DNA of 64,000 nt from Clostridium brassicae (GCF_026738875.1 NZ_JAPQFJ010000013.1:1-64000), one strand, 5' to 3'. Counted from the first letter of the stretch, positions 1-9,482 are shown. Made by a program: numbers and translations. Notes: generated by a model not told the origin, from the sequence alone.

Positions 1-138
1 ATACCGCCTTTCTTAATTTTTCTGTAGCAAGAAAATTATACTTCAAGGCTTGGTATTATCCACTATTTATTTTTTGGAAACTATAATATGGAAACTAATA
101 AAGTTTTGTTTGTACAAAACTTAGGTAATTACAATTGT

Positions 139-717
139 TTATCTTTTTTTTCTTTTTTTTCTTACTGAAAAACCAAAACTTCCAATAGGATTTTTAGAAA
201 TACCAAAGTACTCTCCATGGGAATAACAAAGCAAATTAGCTTTCTCATAATGAATTTTACCTTTGTCATCTATCAAAGTTTCTTCCACATGTACAGATAA
301 AACTTCTGCTAAAAATAAATGGTGAGTTCCTAAAGGGATAATTTGTTTTAGTTTACATTCTAAAGCGATGGGACAATCTTCTATATATGGAGTAGCTACA
401 TTTTCACTAGAGGCCAAGTTTAACTTACAATCTTTTATTTTATCAATAGTTTTACCTGAACGTACTCCACAAAAATCAACAGTTTTAACCATATCTTTAT
501 TTGGAAGATTAATTACAAACTCTTTTGTTTGTTTTATATATTCATAAGAAAGCCTTTCTGGTCTAACTGCTATAGTAATCATAGGAGGCTTTGTACATGC
601 AGTTCCTACCCAAGCTACAGTAAACACATTAACTTTTCCTTCATTGTTTTGGGATGTAACAAGTACACAAGGAACTGGATTTAACATAGCACTTCCTTTA
701 AAAGTTTTTTTAGTCAT
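139..717 (-). CDS. Flavin reductase-like (flavoredoxin family) FMN-binding protein
   Basis: A 192-residue protein with the split-barrel flavin reductase-like fold. The family binds FMN and either reduces free flavin or uses it for electron transfer in the cytoplasm. The N-terminal half (MLNPVPCVLVTS, then NVFTVAWVGTACTKPP) and the ERLSYEYI segment are typical of this family, as is a length near 190 residues. The start has a good site (AGGAGAG) just upstream. It lies 56 bases downstream of the AP-endonuclease-like gene on the same strand, so the two may be cotranscribed. The C-terminus is an unusual run of lysines and arginines. The physiological substrate cannot be told from sequence. Confidence 0.85.
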   Translation of the reverse strand: MTKKTFKGSAMLNPVPCVLVTSQNNEGKVNVFTVAWVGTACTKPPMITIAVRPERLSYEYIKQTKEFVINLPNKDMVKTVDFCGVRSGKTIDKIKDCKLNLASSENVATPYIEDCPIALECKLKQIIPLGTHHLFLAEVLSVHVEETLIDDKGKIHYEKANLLCYSHGEYFGISKNPIGSFGFSVRKKRKKR

Positions 718-773
718 ATTATATCTCTCCTAAATTAATTTGGTTTATATTTTAATAAAGCGTTGATTAAAGC

Positions 774-1592
774 TTAAAGTGATTCATAATATTTCTTTAA
801 AAGTAGTGCGTCATTTTCTAAAATAGGACTTTCGCAAATTATACATCCTTTAATATTAAATTTCATAAAGGATTCCATACAAGCTTTGTAGTTAAAGTCG
901 CTTTCTTCAAATGGAAGGTGATTTCTTTCACCTTTTGCAGTATAATTTATTCCTGAAAGATGTATATGCATATCCTCTAAAGCGGAGTCTCCCAGATTGC
1001 AAGCTACATAATCAAGTATTCTAGCAAAGTCATCATATGTTTTTAATGAACCATTGTATCTTGCATGAATATGTGAAAAGTCTATACATAATTTACAGGT
1101 AGGAACTTCCATGCAGAGTCTAACGTTTTCTTCCAAAGAACCAAATTGAGTTCCTTTTCCTGTAGTTTCTAATCTATAGTCTATTCCAAAGTTGGGAAGC
1201 TCTAGAAGGTTATTTTTTATTGTTTCAAAAGTTTCTTCTTTTGAGTCTTTTAAGTAGAATCCAGGATGAAATATTAAACTTCTTCCTTTAACTTTTTTTA
1301 GTGCTTCTGCTCCTTTAATAATTCTTTCTAAAGACTTTTGTTGTTTTTCTTCTTCATCTGCGTTAAGATTTATAAAATAGGAGCCATGAGCAGATAGATA
1401 AAAGTTATTATGTAGTTTTGTATCCAAGACTTCTTTACAATTTTTTTCTGTTATATTTACAGAACGAACGAAGGGCAGTTCCATAGCATCTAATCCAATT
1501 AATTTTAAATATTCAATTCCTAATTTATAATTAAATTTCATATTATCTTTTCCAATAGGAAGACCTGATATTCCAAATAATAGTTTGTTCAT
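774..1592 (-). CDS. AP endonuclease family 2 / endonuclease IV-like TIM-barrel protein
   Basis: A 272-residue TIM-barrel protein of the AP endonuclease 2 / xylose isomerase-like superfamily. Supporting segments are YLSAHGSYFIN near residue 70, FHPG near 107, a Glu in RLETTGKG near 142, CIDFSHIHA near 170 and HIHLSG near 210. These His, Asp and Glu residues fit the metal sites of endonuclease IV. True Nfo proteins cut DNA at abasic sites, but members this diverged are often only called sugar isomerase-like. GAGGTGA lies upstream of the ATG. It is divergent from recJ, another DNA repair gene, which agrees with a repair role but does not prove it. Confidence 0.75.
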   Translation of the reverse strand: MNKLLFGISGLPIGKDNMKFNYKLGIEYLKLIGLDAMELPFVRSVNITEKNCKEVLDTKLHNNFYLSAHGSYFINLNADEEEKQQKSLERIIKGAEALKKVKGRSLIFHPGFYLKDSKEETFETIKNNLLELPNFGIDYRLETTGKGTQFGSLEENVRLCMEVPTCKLCIDFSHIHARYNGSLKTYDDFARILDYVACNLGDSALEDMHIHLSGINYTAKGERNHLPFEESDFNYKACMESFMKFNIKGCIICESPILENDALLLKKYYESL

Positions 1593-1680
1593 TTGTAATC
1601 ACCTCGCAAAATATTATATCACAATTTTTAAAAATAAAGTTTATTATTATGATATAATGTCATGGGAGAAGGTGATAAAT

Positions 1681-3447
1681 ATGAAGACAGAATGGAGACT
1701 TAAAGTTACCAATTGTGATCTTGATAAAATATCTAAGGAAGCAAATATAAGCAAAAGTATTGCAAAGATTTTAGTTAATAGAGGGATTAAGGATATAGAA
1801 GAAATAAAAAAATTTATGAGTTGTAGTTTACAGGATATGTATGATCCTTTTTTAATGAAAGATATGGATGAAGGTACAGATATTATTATAGATGCTATAG
1901 AAGAAGGAAAAAAGATAGTTATATATGGAGATTATGACGCAGATGGGGTTACTAGTACATTCATTTTATATAAAGCTTTATTAGAATTAGAAGCAAATGT
2001 AGAATACTATATACCGGATAGAGAAGCAGAAGGCTATGGCATGTGTATTGATAGAATTCAAATTTTAAAAGAAGAAGGAGCAGAGGTTATTTTAACCTGT
2101 GACAATGGTATAAGTGCTATTGAGGAAGTAAGTTTTGCAAAAAGTCTTGGTATGAAGGTAGTTGTTACAGATCACCATGAACTTCCTTTTTTTGAAAATG
2201 AAGAAAAAAGAGAATATACTATTCCTGAAGCTGATGCCGTAATTAATCCAAAACAAGGGGAGTGTAAATATCCTTTTAAATTATTATGTGGAGCTGGAAT
2301 AGCTTTTAAATTTGTACAAGCATTACATATGAAGTTGGGAATTGAAGAAGAAAAGGTATATGAACTTATAGAAATAGCAGGGATAGGTACAATTTGCGAT
2401 GTGGTTGATTTGGTTGGAGAAAATAGGATTATTGCAAAAAATGCTCTGAATATGATGTCAAAAAGCAAAAACATAGGATTGAACGCTTTAATGAAGGTAT
2501 TAGGAATAAAAGATAAAAAAATAAAATCTTATCATATTGGATTTATGATAGGTCCATGTATTAATGCTACAGGAAGATTAGATACAGCAGCATTATCTGT
2601 TAAATTATTAGCTTGTAATGATGAAAATGAAGCTTTAAGTTTAGCTAAAACCTTAGAACATTTAAATAAGACTAGGCAGGATATGACACTAAAAAATGTA
2701 GAAGAGATCATTGATTATGTAGAAAACTCTGATTTGAAAAAAGATAAAGTTTTAGTTGTTTATAAAGAAGATGTACATGAAAGTATTGCTGGAATAGTTG
2801 CGGGAAAGGTAAGAGAAAAATTTAATGTGCCAACAATAATACTTACAAAAGGAAAAGATATGCCAAAGGGGTCAGGGCGTTCTATAGAAGAATATAATTT
2901 ATTTGAAGAATTAATAAAATGCAAAGATTTATTAGGTAAATTTGGAGGACATCCTATGGCAGCTGGGTTGTCTATAGAAGAAGAAAATATTGATAAGCTA
3001 AGACGAAGATTAAATGAAAATTGTACTCTTACAGATAAAGATTTAATACCAAAGATAAAAATAGATAAAAGAATACATTTAAGTGAAGTTAATTTTAATT
3101 TAATAGAGCAAATAGAAGAACTTGAACCTTTTGGAAAAGGTAATTCAAGTCCATTTTTTGCAGAGAAAAACGTAAAAATAATTGATGTAAAGGTACTTGG
3201 AAAAAATCAGAATACTTTAAAATTGATTTGTTCAGTAAACAATAATAGAAATATAGATGCTATATGTTTTAATAGGGTTGAGGAGTTTAAAGAAATTTTA
3301 AAGATTAAATATGGTAAACAGTACCAAAAAATAATAATGAATCCTAATGGAATAAAGATGGACCTAATTTTCTCTCCAATGATAAATGAATTTAATGGAA
3401 ATAAAAAAGAACAATTGAGAATTAAAGATTTTAGACTTTCTAATTAA
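1681..3447 (+). CDS. recJ: Single-stranded-DNA-specific exonuclease RecJ
   Basis: RecJ degrades single-stranded DNA 5' to 3' in recombination and repair. The DHH superfamily motifs are visible: YGDYDADGVTST near residue 80, CDNGIS near 140, and VTDHHELP near 165 with the signature DHH. The C-terminal half has GSGRSIEEYNLFE and KFGGHPMAAGLS, the DHHA1-type region. The reading frame is open 32 codons further upstream, but ATG 1681 is chosen because AGAAGGTGAT sits immediately before it. The resulting length of 588 residues is normal. It is transcribed alone and ends in a hairpin terminator. Confidence 0.95.
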   Translation: MKTEWRLKVTNCDLDKISKEANISKSIAKILVNRGIKDIEEIKKFMSCSLQDMYDPFLMKDMDEGTDIIIDAIEEGKKIVIYGDYDADGVTSTFILYKALLELEANVEYYIPDREAEGYGMCIDRIQILKEEGAEVILTCDNGISAIEEVSFAKSLGMKVVVTDHHELPFFENEEKREYTIPEADAVINPKQGECKYPFKLLCGAGIAFKFVQALHMKLGIEEEKVYELIEIAGIGTICDVVDLVGENRIIAKNALNMMSKSKNIGLNALMKVLGIKDKKIKSYHIGFMIGPCINATGRLDTAALSVKLLACNDENEALSLAKTLEHLNKTRQDMTLKNVEEIIDYVENSDLKKDKVLVVYKEDVHESIAGIVAGKVREKFNVPTIILTKGKDMPKGSGRSIEEYNLFEELIKCKDLLGKFGGHPMAAGLSIEEENIDKLRRRLNENCTLTDKDLIPKIKIDKRIHLSEVNFNLIEQIEELEPFGKGNSSPFFAEKNVKIIDVKVLGKNQNTLKLICSVNNNRNIDAICFNRVEEFKEILKIKYGKQYQKIIMNPNGIKMDLIFSPMINEFNGNKKEQLRIKDFRLSN

Positions 3448-3453
3448 CTAAAG

Positions 3454-3499
3454 AAACTATGATGAAATGCATTAGAGTGTTTTTGTCATAGTTTTTATT
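3454..3499 (+). terminator. Terminator after recJ
   Basis: The arms AAACTATGA and TCATAGTTT (9 bp) enclose a 23-base loop and are followed by TTATTTATT. It lies just after the recJ stop. Confidence 0.7.
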
Positions 3500-3603
3500 T
3501 ATTATCATACAGAAATAAGCTTGAGTATATTGTGGAAAAAGGAGGAAAAATAGGATTAACATAGAATATATTTATAATGTATGTTAATTCGGAGGTGATA
3601 AGT

Positions 3604-5226
3604 GTGTATGATATATATGAAGATTTGCCTTTTGGTGTAATGATTTTAGATGAAACAAATCTTAATATAGAATACCTAAATAAAAAATTTATTCATGATT
3701 TTAATTTGGATAAAGATAATTTTTATAAGAATATTAGTGATATTGAATGCCTTGGAGTTATTAATAATGTTTTATTGAAATGTTGTACTCATAAATTATG
3801 TAAAAATTTAAAAAAGATAAATATAAACAATAAGTATTTTGATTTTATTATAAATTATAAAAAAGATATATTAGAAGTATTTATATATGAGATTACTGAT
3901 TATGTTAATAAAGAAATTAAAGTAAGGGAAGACAGTGAAAAGTTCCTTGGTATTTCAACAGAAATAAAAGCTAAATATGACATAATAAAAAATATTAGGG
4001 ATATTGAAAAACAGTATCTTATAAATCTAAAAGATATAATAAATAATATATCAGAAGGAATAGTTGTATTAGATAAAAATAAAAAATTTAGTTTTTGTAA
4101 TAAGTCAAGTTTAAATATTACTGGACTAACATTACAAGAATTTAAGAGTATAAAGGAAATAATAAAGTATGTAGAGGTAGTAAATTATAAAGAATATGGA
4201 AATGATTTTGAGGAAGTGCTTAACTATTTTTTGAAAAATTCAATTGAATTAAGAAATGCGATTGTTAAAACAAGAGATTGTAAAAATGAATCCCAATACA
4301 AATACATAATGGTTAATTGTAATTACATTAGGAATGACAAAAACAGATTAGTATACATAGTAATATCCATAAAAGATATTACAGAAATAAAGCTTAATGA
4401 AATTATGATAAAAAAACAAAATTTAGAATTAGAAAGAGTCACTAAAATGAAAGATGAATTTTTGAACATGATATCTCATGAACTTAGAACTCCACTTACA
4501 GTAATTTACTCATCTCTTCAATTAGCTAATGATATTTATAATAAAGAAATAACTCCTAACATAAAGAAAGTATTGTTACGAGTAAATCAAAATTGTAGTA
4601 GGCTATTAAAATTAATAAACAATACACTTGATATATCAAAAGCAGAAGCTGGTTTTTTAGAATTAAATTATTCTGATTTTGATATAGTGTATGTTACTGA
4701 AAATATTGTATCGTCTGTTAATCTGTACGCTAAAAGCAAAGGAATAATGTTAATTTTTGATACTAATATAGAAGAATGTTGTGTAAGTTTGGACAAAGAC
4801 AAGTATGAGAAAATCGTATTAAATTTACTTTCAAATGCAATAAAGTTCACACCGCATGGAAAAAACATTTGGATAATAATTAATATTCATAAAGATAAAA
4901 TATCAATAAGTATTAAAGATGAAGGTGTAGGTATTGAGGAAAGTAAAATAGATAAAGTTTTTGATAGATTTTCTCAAATAAATAATTCATTATGTAGAGG
5001 GGTCCAAGGAACAGGATTAGGTTTAGCTTTAGTAAAAAAATTTGTTGATGTAATGGATGGAAAAATATTAGTAAAAAGTGAGGAAGGAAAAGGCACAGAG
5101 TTTAATGTGATGTTTAAAGGTGAAATTTTAAAAAATCATTTACAAATTGATTGCTTTGAGTATGAAGATAATATAGATGATAAAGTTGACATAGAATTTT
5201 CAGACATAATAGAACAAGACACATGA
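3604..5226 (+). CDS. Orphan PAS-domain sensor histidine kinase
   Basis: The start is GTG 3604, because GGAGGTGATA lies directly upstream; this gives 540 residues. An N-terminal PAS-like region is followed by a coiled linker and a second PAS domain (GIVVLDKNKKFSFCN). Then come HisKA with the phospho-accepting His292 in MISHELRTPL, and HATPase_c with N box LNLLSNAIKF, DEGVGIEES and GTGLGLALVK. No membrane segment is evident, so it is probably cytoplasmic. No response regulator lies nearby. In clostridia several orphan kinases phosphorylate Spo0A directly; the SASP genes next door make that idea attractive, but it is inference only. Confidence 0.9.
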   Translation: MYDIYEDLPFGVMILDETNLNIEYLNKKFIHDFNLDKDNFYKNISDIECLGVINNVLLKCCTHKLCKNLKKININNKYFDFIINYKKDILEVFIYEITDYVNKEIKVREDSEKFLGISTEIKAKYDIIKNIRDIEKQYLINLKDIINNISEGIVVLDKNKKFSFCNKSSLNITGLTLQEFKSIKEIIKYVEVVNYKEYGNDFEEVLNYFLKNSIELRNAIVKTRDCKNESQYKYIMVNCNYIRNDKNRLVYIVISIKDITEIKLNEIMIKKQNLELERVTKMKDEFLNMISHELRTPLTVIYSSLQLANDIYNKEITPNIKKVLLRVNQNCSRLLKLINNTLDISKAEAGFLELNYSDFDIVYVTENIVSSVNLYAKSKGIMLIFDTNIEECCVSLDKDKYEKIVLNLLSNAIKFTPHGKNIWIIINIHKDKISISIKDEGVGIEESKIDKVFDRFSQINNSLCRGVQGTGLGLALVKKFVDVMDGKILVKSEEGKGTEFNVMFKGEILKNHLQIDCFEYEDNIDDKVDIEFSDIIEQDT

Positions 5227-5256
5227 GGCTAAGCCAAATGTGTCTTGTTGTATTTA
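5214..5256 (+). terminator. Terminator overlapping the kinase stop codon
   Basis: Perfect 11-bp arms, ACAAGACACAT (5214-5224) and ATGTGTCTTGT (5238-5248), are followed by TGTATTT. The first base of the kinase TGA stop lies inside the left arm. A second, weaker hairpin with arms AATAACTAT and ATAGTTATT (5256-5287) ends in a T run and may back it up. Confidence 0.75.
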
Positions 5257-5296
5257 ATAACTATAATTAAGGTAAATCATAGTTATTTTTTAGTAA

Positions 5297-5476
5297 TTAT
5301 AAACTTTTTTCATATTGTTCTACCATTCTTTTAACCATTTCTCCACCAACACTACCGCATTGTTTTGAAGAAAGGTTTCCGTTATAGTCTGTAAATGGAA
5401 CGTTTAATTCATTAGCTATTTCCATTTTAAATCTATTTAATCCTTGTTTAGCTTCAGGTACTAATTTTTGTGCCAT
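5297..5476 (-). CDS. Alpha/beta-type small acid-soluble spore protein, Cys-containing
   Basis: A 59-residue protein beginning MAQKLVPEAKQGLNRFKMEI and ending MVKRMVEQYEKSL. This is an alpha/beta-type SASP, which coats spore DNA and protects it from UV and hydrolysis. The conserved LNRFKMEIANEL and SVGGEMVKRMVE segments are present. The GPR protease site is less clear than in the two SASPs on the other strand. It carries a cysteine (SSKQCGSVGG), unusual for this abundant family. GGAGGTGAAAGATA precedes the ATG. It is convergent with the kinase gene and divergent from the SASP pair. Confidence 0.92.
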   Translation of the reverse strand: MAQKLVPEAKQGLNRFKMEIANELNVPFTDYNGNLSSKQCGSVGGEMVKRMVEQYEKSL

Positions 5477-5793
5477 TATCTTTCACCTCCTTATTTGTTT
5501 GTAATAATAGCTTATCCAATATAATCGCATATATTATAGAAAACTAGAGGTAAAAATTCATAGTTTTAGTATATAGTACATTAAATTCATTTAACTACAT
5601 ATTTTTCAATAACTTCTTATACACATAAATTATAGTGCCCTAAGTAAGTTTAAATATACTCTATTAGTATAAATTCTAATAATGTCATTTGTTGCTTTAA
5701 TTATATTAAATTACATGTAATATAATTAAAAATAAGTTGCAAACTAGTATTGTAACATAAATTAAATAAAGTTTTATAGAGGAGGAACTATTT
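5477..5793. other. Divergent promoter region between SASP genes
   Basis: This 317-base gap separates the minus-strand SASP from the plus-strand pair. It is extremely AT-rich and must hold promoters for both directions. Apart from the motif at 5714-5746, I see no gene or strong hairpin. Confidence 0.6.
5714..5746 (+). promoter_or_regulatory. Candidate sigma-G promoter of first plus-strand SASP
   Basis: The block CATGTAAT, then AAAAATAAGTTGCAAACTA, recurs with small changes before the second SASP (6135-6167). The CAAACTA element resembles the sigma-G -10 (CATWMTA) with one mismatch. The -35 match is weak. The call rests mainly on conservation between the two paralogues. Confidence 0.4.
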
Positions 5794-6006
5794 ATGACAA
5801 ATAATAATAATACAGGTAGAAACAGAACTTTAATTCCAGAAGCAAGACAAGGTTTAAATAGATTTAAGGCAGAAGTTGCATCAGAATTAGGAATGTCAAA
5901 CTATGAAGAAATGGATAAAGGAAACCTACCTTCAAGACAAAATGGATATGTAGGCGGAACAATGGTTAAAAAGATGGTTGAATCATACGAACAAGGTTTG
6001 AAATAA
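5794..6006 (+). CDS. Alpha/beta-type small acid-soluble spore protein
   Basis: A 70-residue SASP with an Asn-rich start, then RTLIPEARQGLNRFKAEV, ASELGM (the usual GPR protease site region), and a C-terminal block GYVGGTMVKKMVESYE. It binds and protects DNA in the spore core and is degraded at germination. GAGGAGGAAC lies 8-12 bases before the ATG. It is nearly identical to the next gene, and the two form a tandem duplication with separate promoters and terminators. Confidence 0.95.
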   Translation: MTNNNNTGRNRTLIPEARQGLNRFKAEVASELGMSNYEEMDKGNLPSRQNGYVGGTMVKKMVESYEQGLK

Positions 6007-6020
6007 TATATAAAATGTAC

Positions 6021-6060
6021 AAAAGACTAACCTAATGATTTTATTGGGTTAGTCTTTTTG
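6021..6060 (+). terminator. Terminator of first tandem SASP
   Basis: Arms AAAAGACTAACC (6021-6032) and GGTTAGTCTTTT (6047-6058) end in a T run. Confidence 0.85.
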
Positions 6061-6134
6061 TGTAGTAATAGTAAAAATATTAATTAATAAATTTAAAGTG
6101 TTAAACCAACCATTGCTTGGATTACATGAAATTG

Positions 6135-6167
6135 CATGTAATAATATTAAAAATAAGTTGCAAACTA
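6135..6167 (+). promoter_or_regulatory. Candidate sigma-G promoter of second SASP
   Basis: Same conserved block as at 5714-5746, ending AAGTTGCAAACTA. Its retention in both tandem genes argues for a shared forespore promoter. Confidence 0.4.
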
Positions 6168-6217
6168 TTACTGTAGTACAAACCTAATAAAAGATTTTTA
6201 TGAAGGAGGAAGTATTT

Positions 6218-6439
6218 ATGGCAAATTATAATAATAATACAGGCAGAAATAGAACATTAATTCCAGAGGCTAAACAAGGATTAAACAAGTTTAAAATGGA
6301 AGTTGCATCAGAATTGGGAATGTCAAACTATGATCAAATGGATAAAGGAAACTTACCTTCAAGACAAAATGGATATGTAGGCGGAACAATGGTTAAAAAG
6401 ATGGTTGAATCTTATGAAAAAGGTTTAGGTAGCAAATAA
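6218..6439 (+). CDS. Alpha/beta-type small acid-soluble spore protein
   Basis: A 73-residue SASP beginning MANYNNNTGRNRTLIPEAK. ATG 6218 is chosen over an in-frame ATG at 6200 because GAAGGAGGAAG lies just before it. It differs from the preceding SASP at a handful of residues only (KMEVASELGMSNYDQM; ESYEKGLGSK at the end). It is a spore-core DNA-protecting protein, expected to be made in the forespore under sigma-G. Confidence 0.95.
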   Translation: MANYNNNTGRNRTLIPEAKQGLNKFKMEVASELGMSNYDQMDKGNLPSRQNGYVGGTMVKKMVESYEKGLGSK

Positions 6440-6456
6440 TAAATAGATGTTAAAAG

Positions 6457-6491
6457 AAACTAACTTTACAAAAGGGTAAAGTTAGTTTTTT
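6457..6491 (+). terminator. Terminator of second tandem SASP
   Basis: Arms AAACTAACTTTAC (6457-6469) and GTAAAGTTAGTTT (6476-6488) run into a long T tract. Confidence 0.88.
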
Positions 6492-6677
6492 TTTGAGAAA
6501 ATTAAAGAATTCAAAATAACATATCTAAAGTAGAGGTTTAATCCTTAACTACTGAGTTTATTTTTCTAAAGATTATCATTATAAAATCTAAATTGAATCA
6601 AATAAGAACAATTAAGCAGTTACTTTAGTAAAATAAATAGTAAGTATAATTTTTTATTTGAATTTTTTGTTTTACAA

Positions 6678-6706
6678 TTGACAAGGAATAATGAATAATA
6701 GACAAT
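6678..6706 (+). promoter_or_regulatory. Candidate sigma-A promoter of murG
   Basis: TTGACA (6678-6683), a 17-base spacer, then GACAAT (6701-6706). The -35 is perfect and the -10 matches four of six. Confidence 0.45.
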
Positions 6707-6759
6707 AAGTATGGAATAAAACTAAAATATGAAAGTAATAGTAGTTGGGAGATGGTGAT

Positions 6760-7830
6760 TTGAAAAAACTAAAGATCATTATGACAGGAGGAGGATCTGC
6801 CGGACATGTTACTCCTAATCTTGCACTTGTTCCTAGGTTAGAGGAGTTAGGATATGAAATACAGTATATAGGTACTAAAGATGGAATCGAAAGGAAAATT
6901 ATTGAAGAGGAAAAAATTAAATATCATATTATTTCTAGTGGTAAATTAAGAAGATATTTTGATATAAAAAATTTTTCAGATCCATTTAAAGTTCTCAAGG
7001 GAGTAATAGAGGCTAAAAACATTATAAAAAGAGAAAAACCAACTGTAGTATTCTCTAAAGGGGGATTTGTATCTGTACCTGTAGTAATTGGAGCATATTT
7101 AAATAAAGTTCCAGTAATTGTTCATGAATCAGATATGACACCAGGGCTTGCTAACAAAATTTCGGCTCCATTTTGTACTAAGGTATGTGTTACATTTCCA
7201 GAATCATTAAAGTTTATTAAAGGAAATAAAGGAATTCTCACAGGGACACCTATTAGAAAAGAATTATTAGAGGGAAGTAAAATTAAAGGAAAAAATATTT
7301 GTAAGTTTAATGATGAAAAACCTATTGTTATGGTAATAGGTGGAAGTTTAGGCTCGAAAGTTATAAATGATGCTGTAAGAGAAGCATTAGATGAACTCCA
7401 GATTAAATTTAATATTATACATATATGTGGAAAAGGAAATTTGGATGAAAAATTAAAAAATAAAAAAGGGTATATTCAATATGAATATGTAAAAGAAGAG
7501 TTGCCACATTTAATGGCTTCAGCGGATATATTTATTTCTAGGGCAGGGGCAAACGTTATATTTGAACTCTTAGCTTTAAATAAGCCTAATTTATTAATAC
7601 CACTATCTGCAAAAGCTAGCAGAGGAGATCAGATATTAAATGCAAATTCTTTTGAAAAAAGTGGGTATAGTATGCTTATTCAGGAAGAAGAACTAAATAA
7701 AGAAAAGCTTATTAATAAGCTAGAAGATTTATATAATAATAGACAACAATATAAAAAGAATATGGAAAAAAGTAAAGTTAAAGATGCGGTAAGTGAGATA
7801 ATTAACTTAATAAAAAAATATAGTAACTAG
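6760..7830 (+). CDS. murG: Lipid II synthase MurG (UDP-GlcNAc transferase)
   Basis: MurG transfers GlcNAc from UDP-GlcNAc onto lipid I at the cytoplasmic membrane face, making lipid II for peptidoglycan. The N-terminal loop [12 protein letters not shown] and [10 protein letters not shown], plus the C-terminal GGSLGS and [17 protein letters not shown] sugar-nucleotide site, are diagnostic. The start is TTG 6760 with GGAGATGGTGAT directly before it, giving 356 residues. It stands alone, away from any division-and-wall cluster, and ends at its own terminator. Confidence 0.95.
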   Translation: MKKLKIIMTGGGSAGHVTPNLALVPRLEELGYEIQYIGTKDGIERKIIEEEKIKYHIISSGKLRRYFDIKNFSDPFKVLKGVIEAKNIIKREKPTVVFSKGGFVSVPVVIGAYLNKVPVIVHESDMTPGLANKISAPFCTKVCVTFPESLKFIKGNKGILTGTPIRKELLEGSKIKGKNICKFNDEKPIVMVIGGSLGSKVINDAVREALDELQIKFNIIHICGKGNLDEKLKNKKGYIQYEYVKEELPHLMASADIFISRAGANVIFELLALNKPNLLIPLSAKASRGDQILNANSFEKSGYSMLIQEEELNKEKLINKLEDLYNNRQQYKKNMEKSKVKDAVSEIINLIKKYSN

Positions 7831-7831
7831 A

Positions 7832-7860
7832 AAAAAAGAGGGGAATTCCTCTTTTTTATT
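7832..7860 (+). terminator. Terminator after murG
   Basis: Arms AAAAAAGAGG and CCTCTTTTTT surround GGAATT, followed by ATTTAT. Confidence 0.8.
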
Positions 7861-7944
7861 TATAAAAATGTCAAAACATTTTGAAAACAATCAAAAAATG
7901 TAATATAATACTTATTATAAAACTAAAAGGAAGAAGGGACGAAT

Positions 7945-9477
7945 ATGAAAATTGAATTCTATGGAGCAGCAAAATGTGTAACTGGATCTTGTCATATTTT
8001 GAAGATAAATAATAAAATAGTTCTTTTAGATTGTGGGCTTTATCAAGGAAAAGATGCAAGAGAAAAAGGAAATGAAGAATTTAATTTTGATCCTAAAGCT
8101 GTTGATTATGTAATATTGTCTCATGCACATATAGATCATAGTGGGAGAATTCCTTTATTATATAAAAAAGGATTTAGAGGAAAAGTTTTATGTACAAATG
8201 GTACAAGAGACCTTTGTAATATAATGCTTCCTGATAGTGGATATATACAAGAAAGTGAAGCTGAATGGAAAAATAGAAAAAGAATAAGACAAGGATTAGA
8301 GGCTATAGAACCATTATATACATCAAAAATTGCTGAAGAATCTATGAACCTTTTTAGAGGAGTTAACTATGGGGAACTTATAGACGTATTTGATGGACTG
8401 AAAGTAAGATTTAAAGATGCAGGACATTTATTAGGTTCAGCTATATTGGAATTATACGTTAAAGAGGGACAAGAAGAAGAAGTTAAAATTGTTTATACGG
8501 GAGATCTTGGAAATGTCAATAAACCCATAATAAGAGATCCAGAGTATATAAATTATGCGGATTATTTAATAATGGAAACAACTTATGGAGATAGAGTTCA
8601 TGGAGATATTGATTGGGCTTTTAAAGAACTTATAAATATTATAAAAATAACTTTTGAGAGAGGAGGTAATGTAGTTATACCATCTTTTTCAGTAGGAAGA
8701 ACTCAAGAAGTTTTATATGCATTGAATAAATATGTAGAAAATAATGAATTAAAAGATATAACCGTATTTGTAGATAGTCCTCTTGCTGCAAATGCTACCG
8801 AGGTATTTGAAAAATGGACTGAATATTTTGATGAAGAAACTAAAAAGCTTTTATATAAAGGAATAGATCCTTTAAAGTTTAAAGGAGTTAAGTTTACTAC
8901 TTCTATACAAGATTCAATAGAAATAAATAAGACTCAAAAAGGGGCTATTATTATTTCAGCGAGTGGGATGTGTGAAGCTGGTAGAATAAAGCATCATTTG
9001 AAGCATAATTTATGGAGAAGAGAGTCTTCAATTGTATTTGTAGGATACCAAGCAGAAGGAACATTAGGAAGAGCTATATTAGATGGGGAGAAAAAAGTTA
9101 GGATATTTGGAGAAACTATAGCAGTTAATGCAAAAATATATTCTTTGGAAGGATTGTCAGGGCATGCCGATAGAGATGGACTTATTAATTGGTTAGATAA
9201 ACTAATGGAAAAGCCAAAAGAGATATTATTAGTCCATGGTGATGAAAAATCCCAAAATAGCTTTAATGAGCTTTTAAAATCTAAAGAATATAAGTCAAGA
9301 ATAATGGATATTGGAGAGACTTATTATATAAACGAAGATTTTAATCGTAGTGATCAAAATGTTAAGCATAGAATAATAAAGTTATTAAATTCTATAGATA
9401 ATATTGAGGGTATGAATAAAGAGGATTTAATAAAAGAAATAGGTAAGGTTATAAATAGAAATGATAATAAGAAATAA
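7945..9477 (+). CDS. Metallo-beta-lactamase/beta-CASP RNA exonuclease-like protein
   Basis: A 510-residue zinc hydrolase with the MBL motif SHAHIDHSGR (His60, His62, Asp64, His65) and later DAGHLLGSA. The beta-CASP region carries VIPSFSVGRTQEVLYAL, SASGMCEAGRIKHHL, SGHADRDGLINW and LVHGDEKS. Proteins of this layout, related to CPSF-73 and YsgA types, process RNA. The extra C-terminal tail of about 50 residues (KHRIIKLLN onward) is not recognised. GGAAGAAGGGAC precedes the ATG. It is monocistronic. The exact RNA substrate is unknown. Confidence 0.85.
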   Translation: MKIEFYGAAKCVTGSCHILKINNKIVLLDCGLYQGKDAREKGNEEFNFDPKAVDYVILSHAHIDHSGRIPLLYKKGFRGKVLCTNGTRDLCNIMLPDSGYIQESEAEWKNRKRIRQGLEAIEPLYTSKIAEESMNLFRGVNYGELIDVFDGLKVRFKDAGHLLGSAILELYVKEGQEEEVKIVYTGDLGNVNKPIIRDPEYINYADYLIMETTYGDRVHGDIDWAFKELINIIKITFERGGNVVIPSFSVGRTQEVLYALNKYVENNELKDITVFVDSPLAANATEVFEKWTEYFDEETKKLLYKGIDPLKFKGVKFTTSIQDSIEINKTQKGAIIISASGMCEAGRIKHHLKHNLWRRESSIVFVGYQAEGTLGRAILDGEKKVRIFGETIAVNAKIYSLEGLSGHADRDGLINWLDKLMEKPKEILLVHGDEKSQNSFNELLKSKEYKSRIMDIGETYYINEDFNRSDQNVKHRIIKLLNSIDNIEGMNKEDLIKEIGKVINRNDNKK

Positions 9478-9482
9478 ATTTG

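Noticed and set aside
1653-1658. TATAAT as the recJ -10
   Set aside because: A perfect hexamer, but no acceptable -35 lies 16-18 bases upstream.
2172-2474. Antisense ORF inside recJ
   Set aside because: Codon shadow of a well-supported gene.
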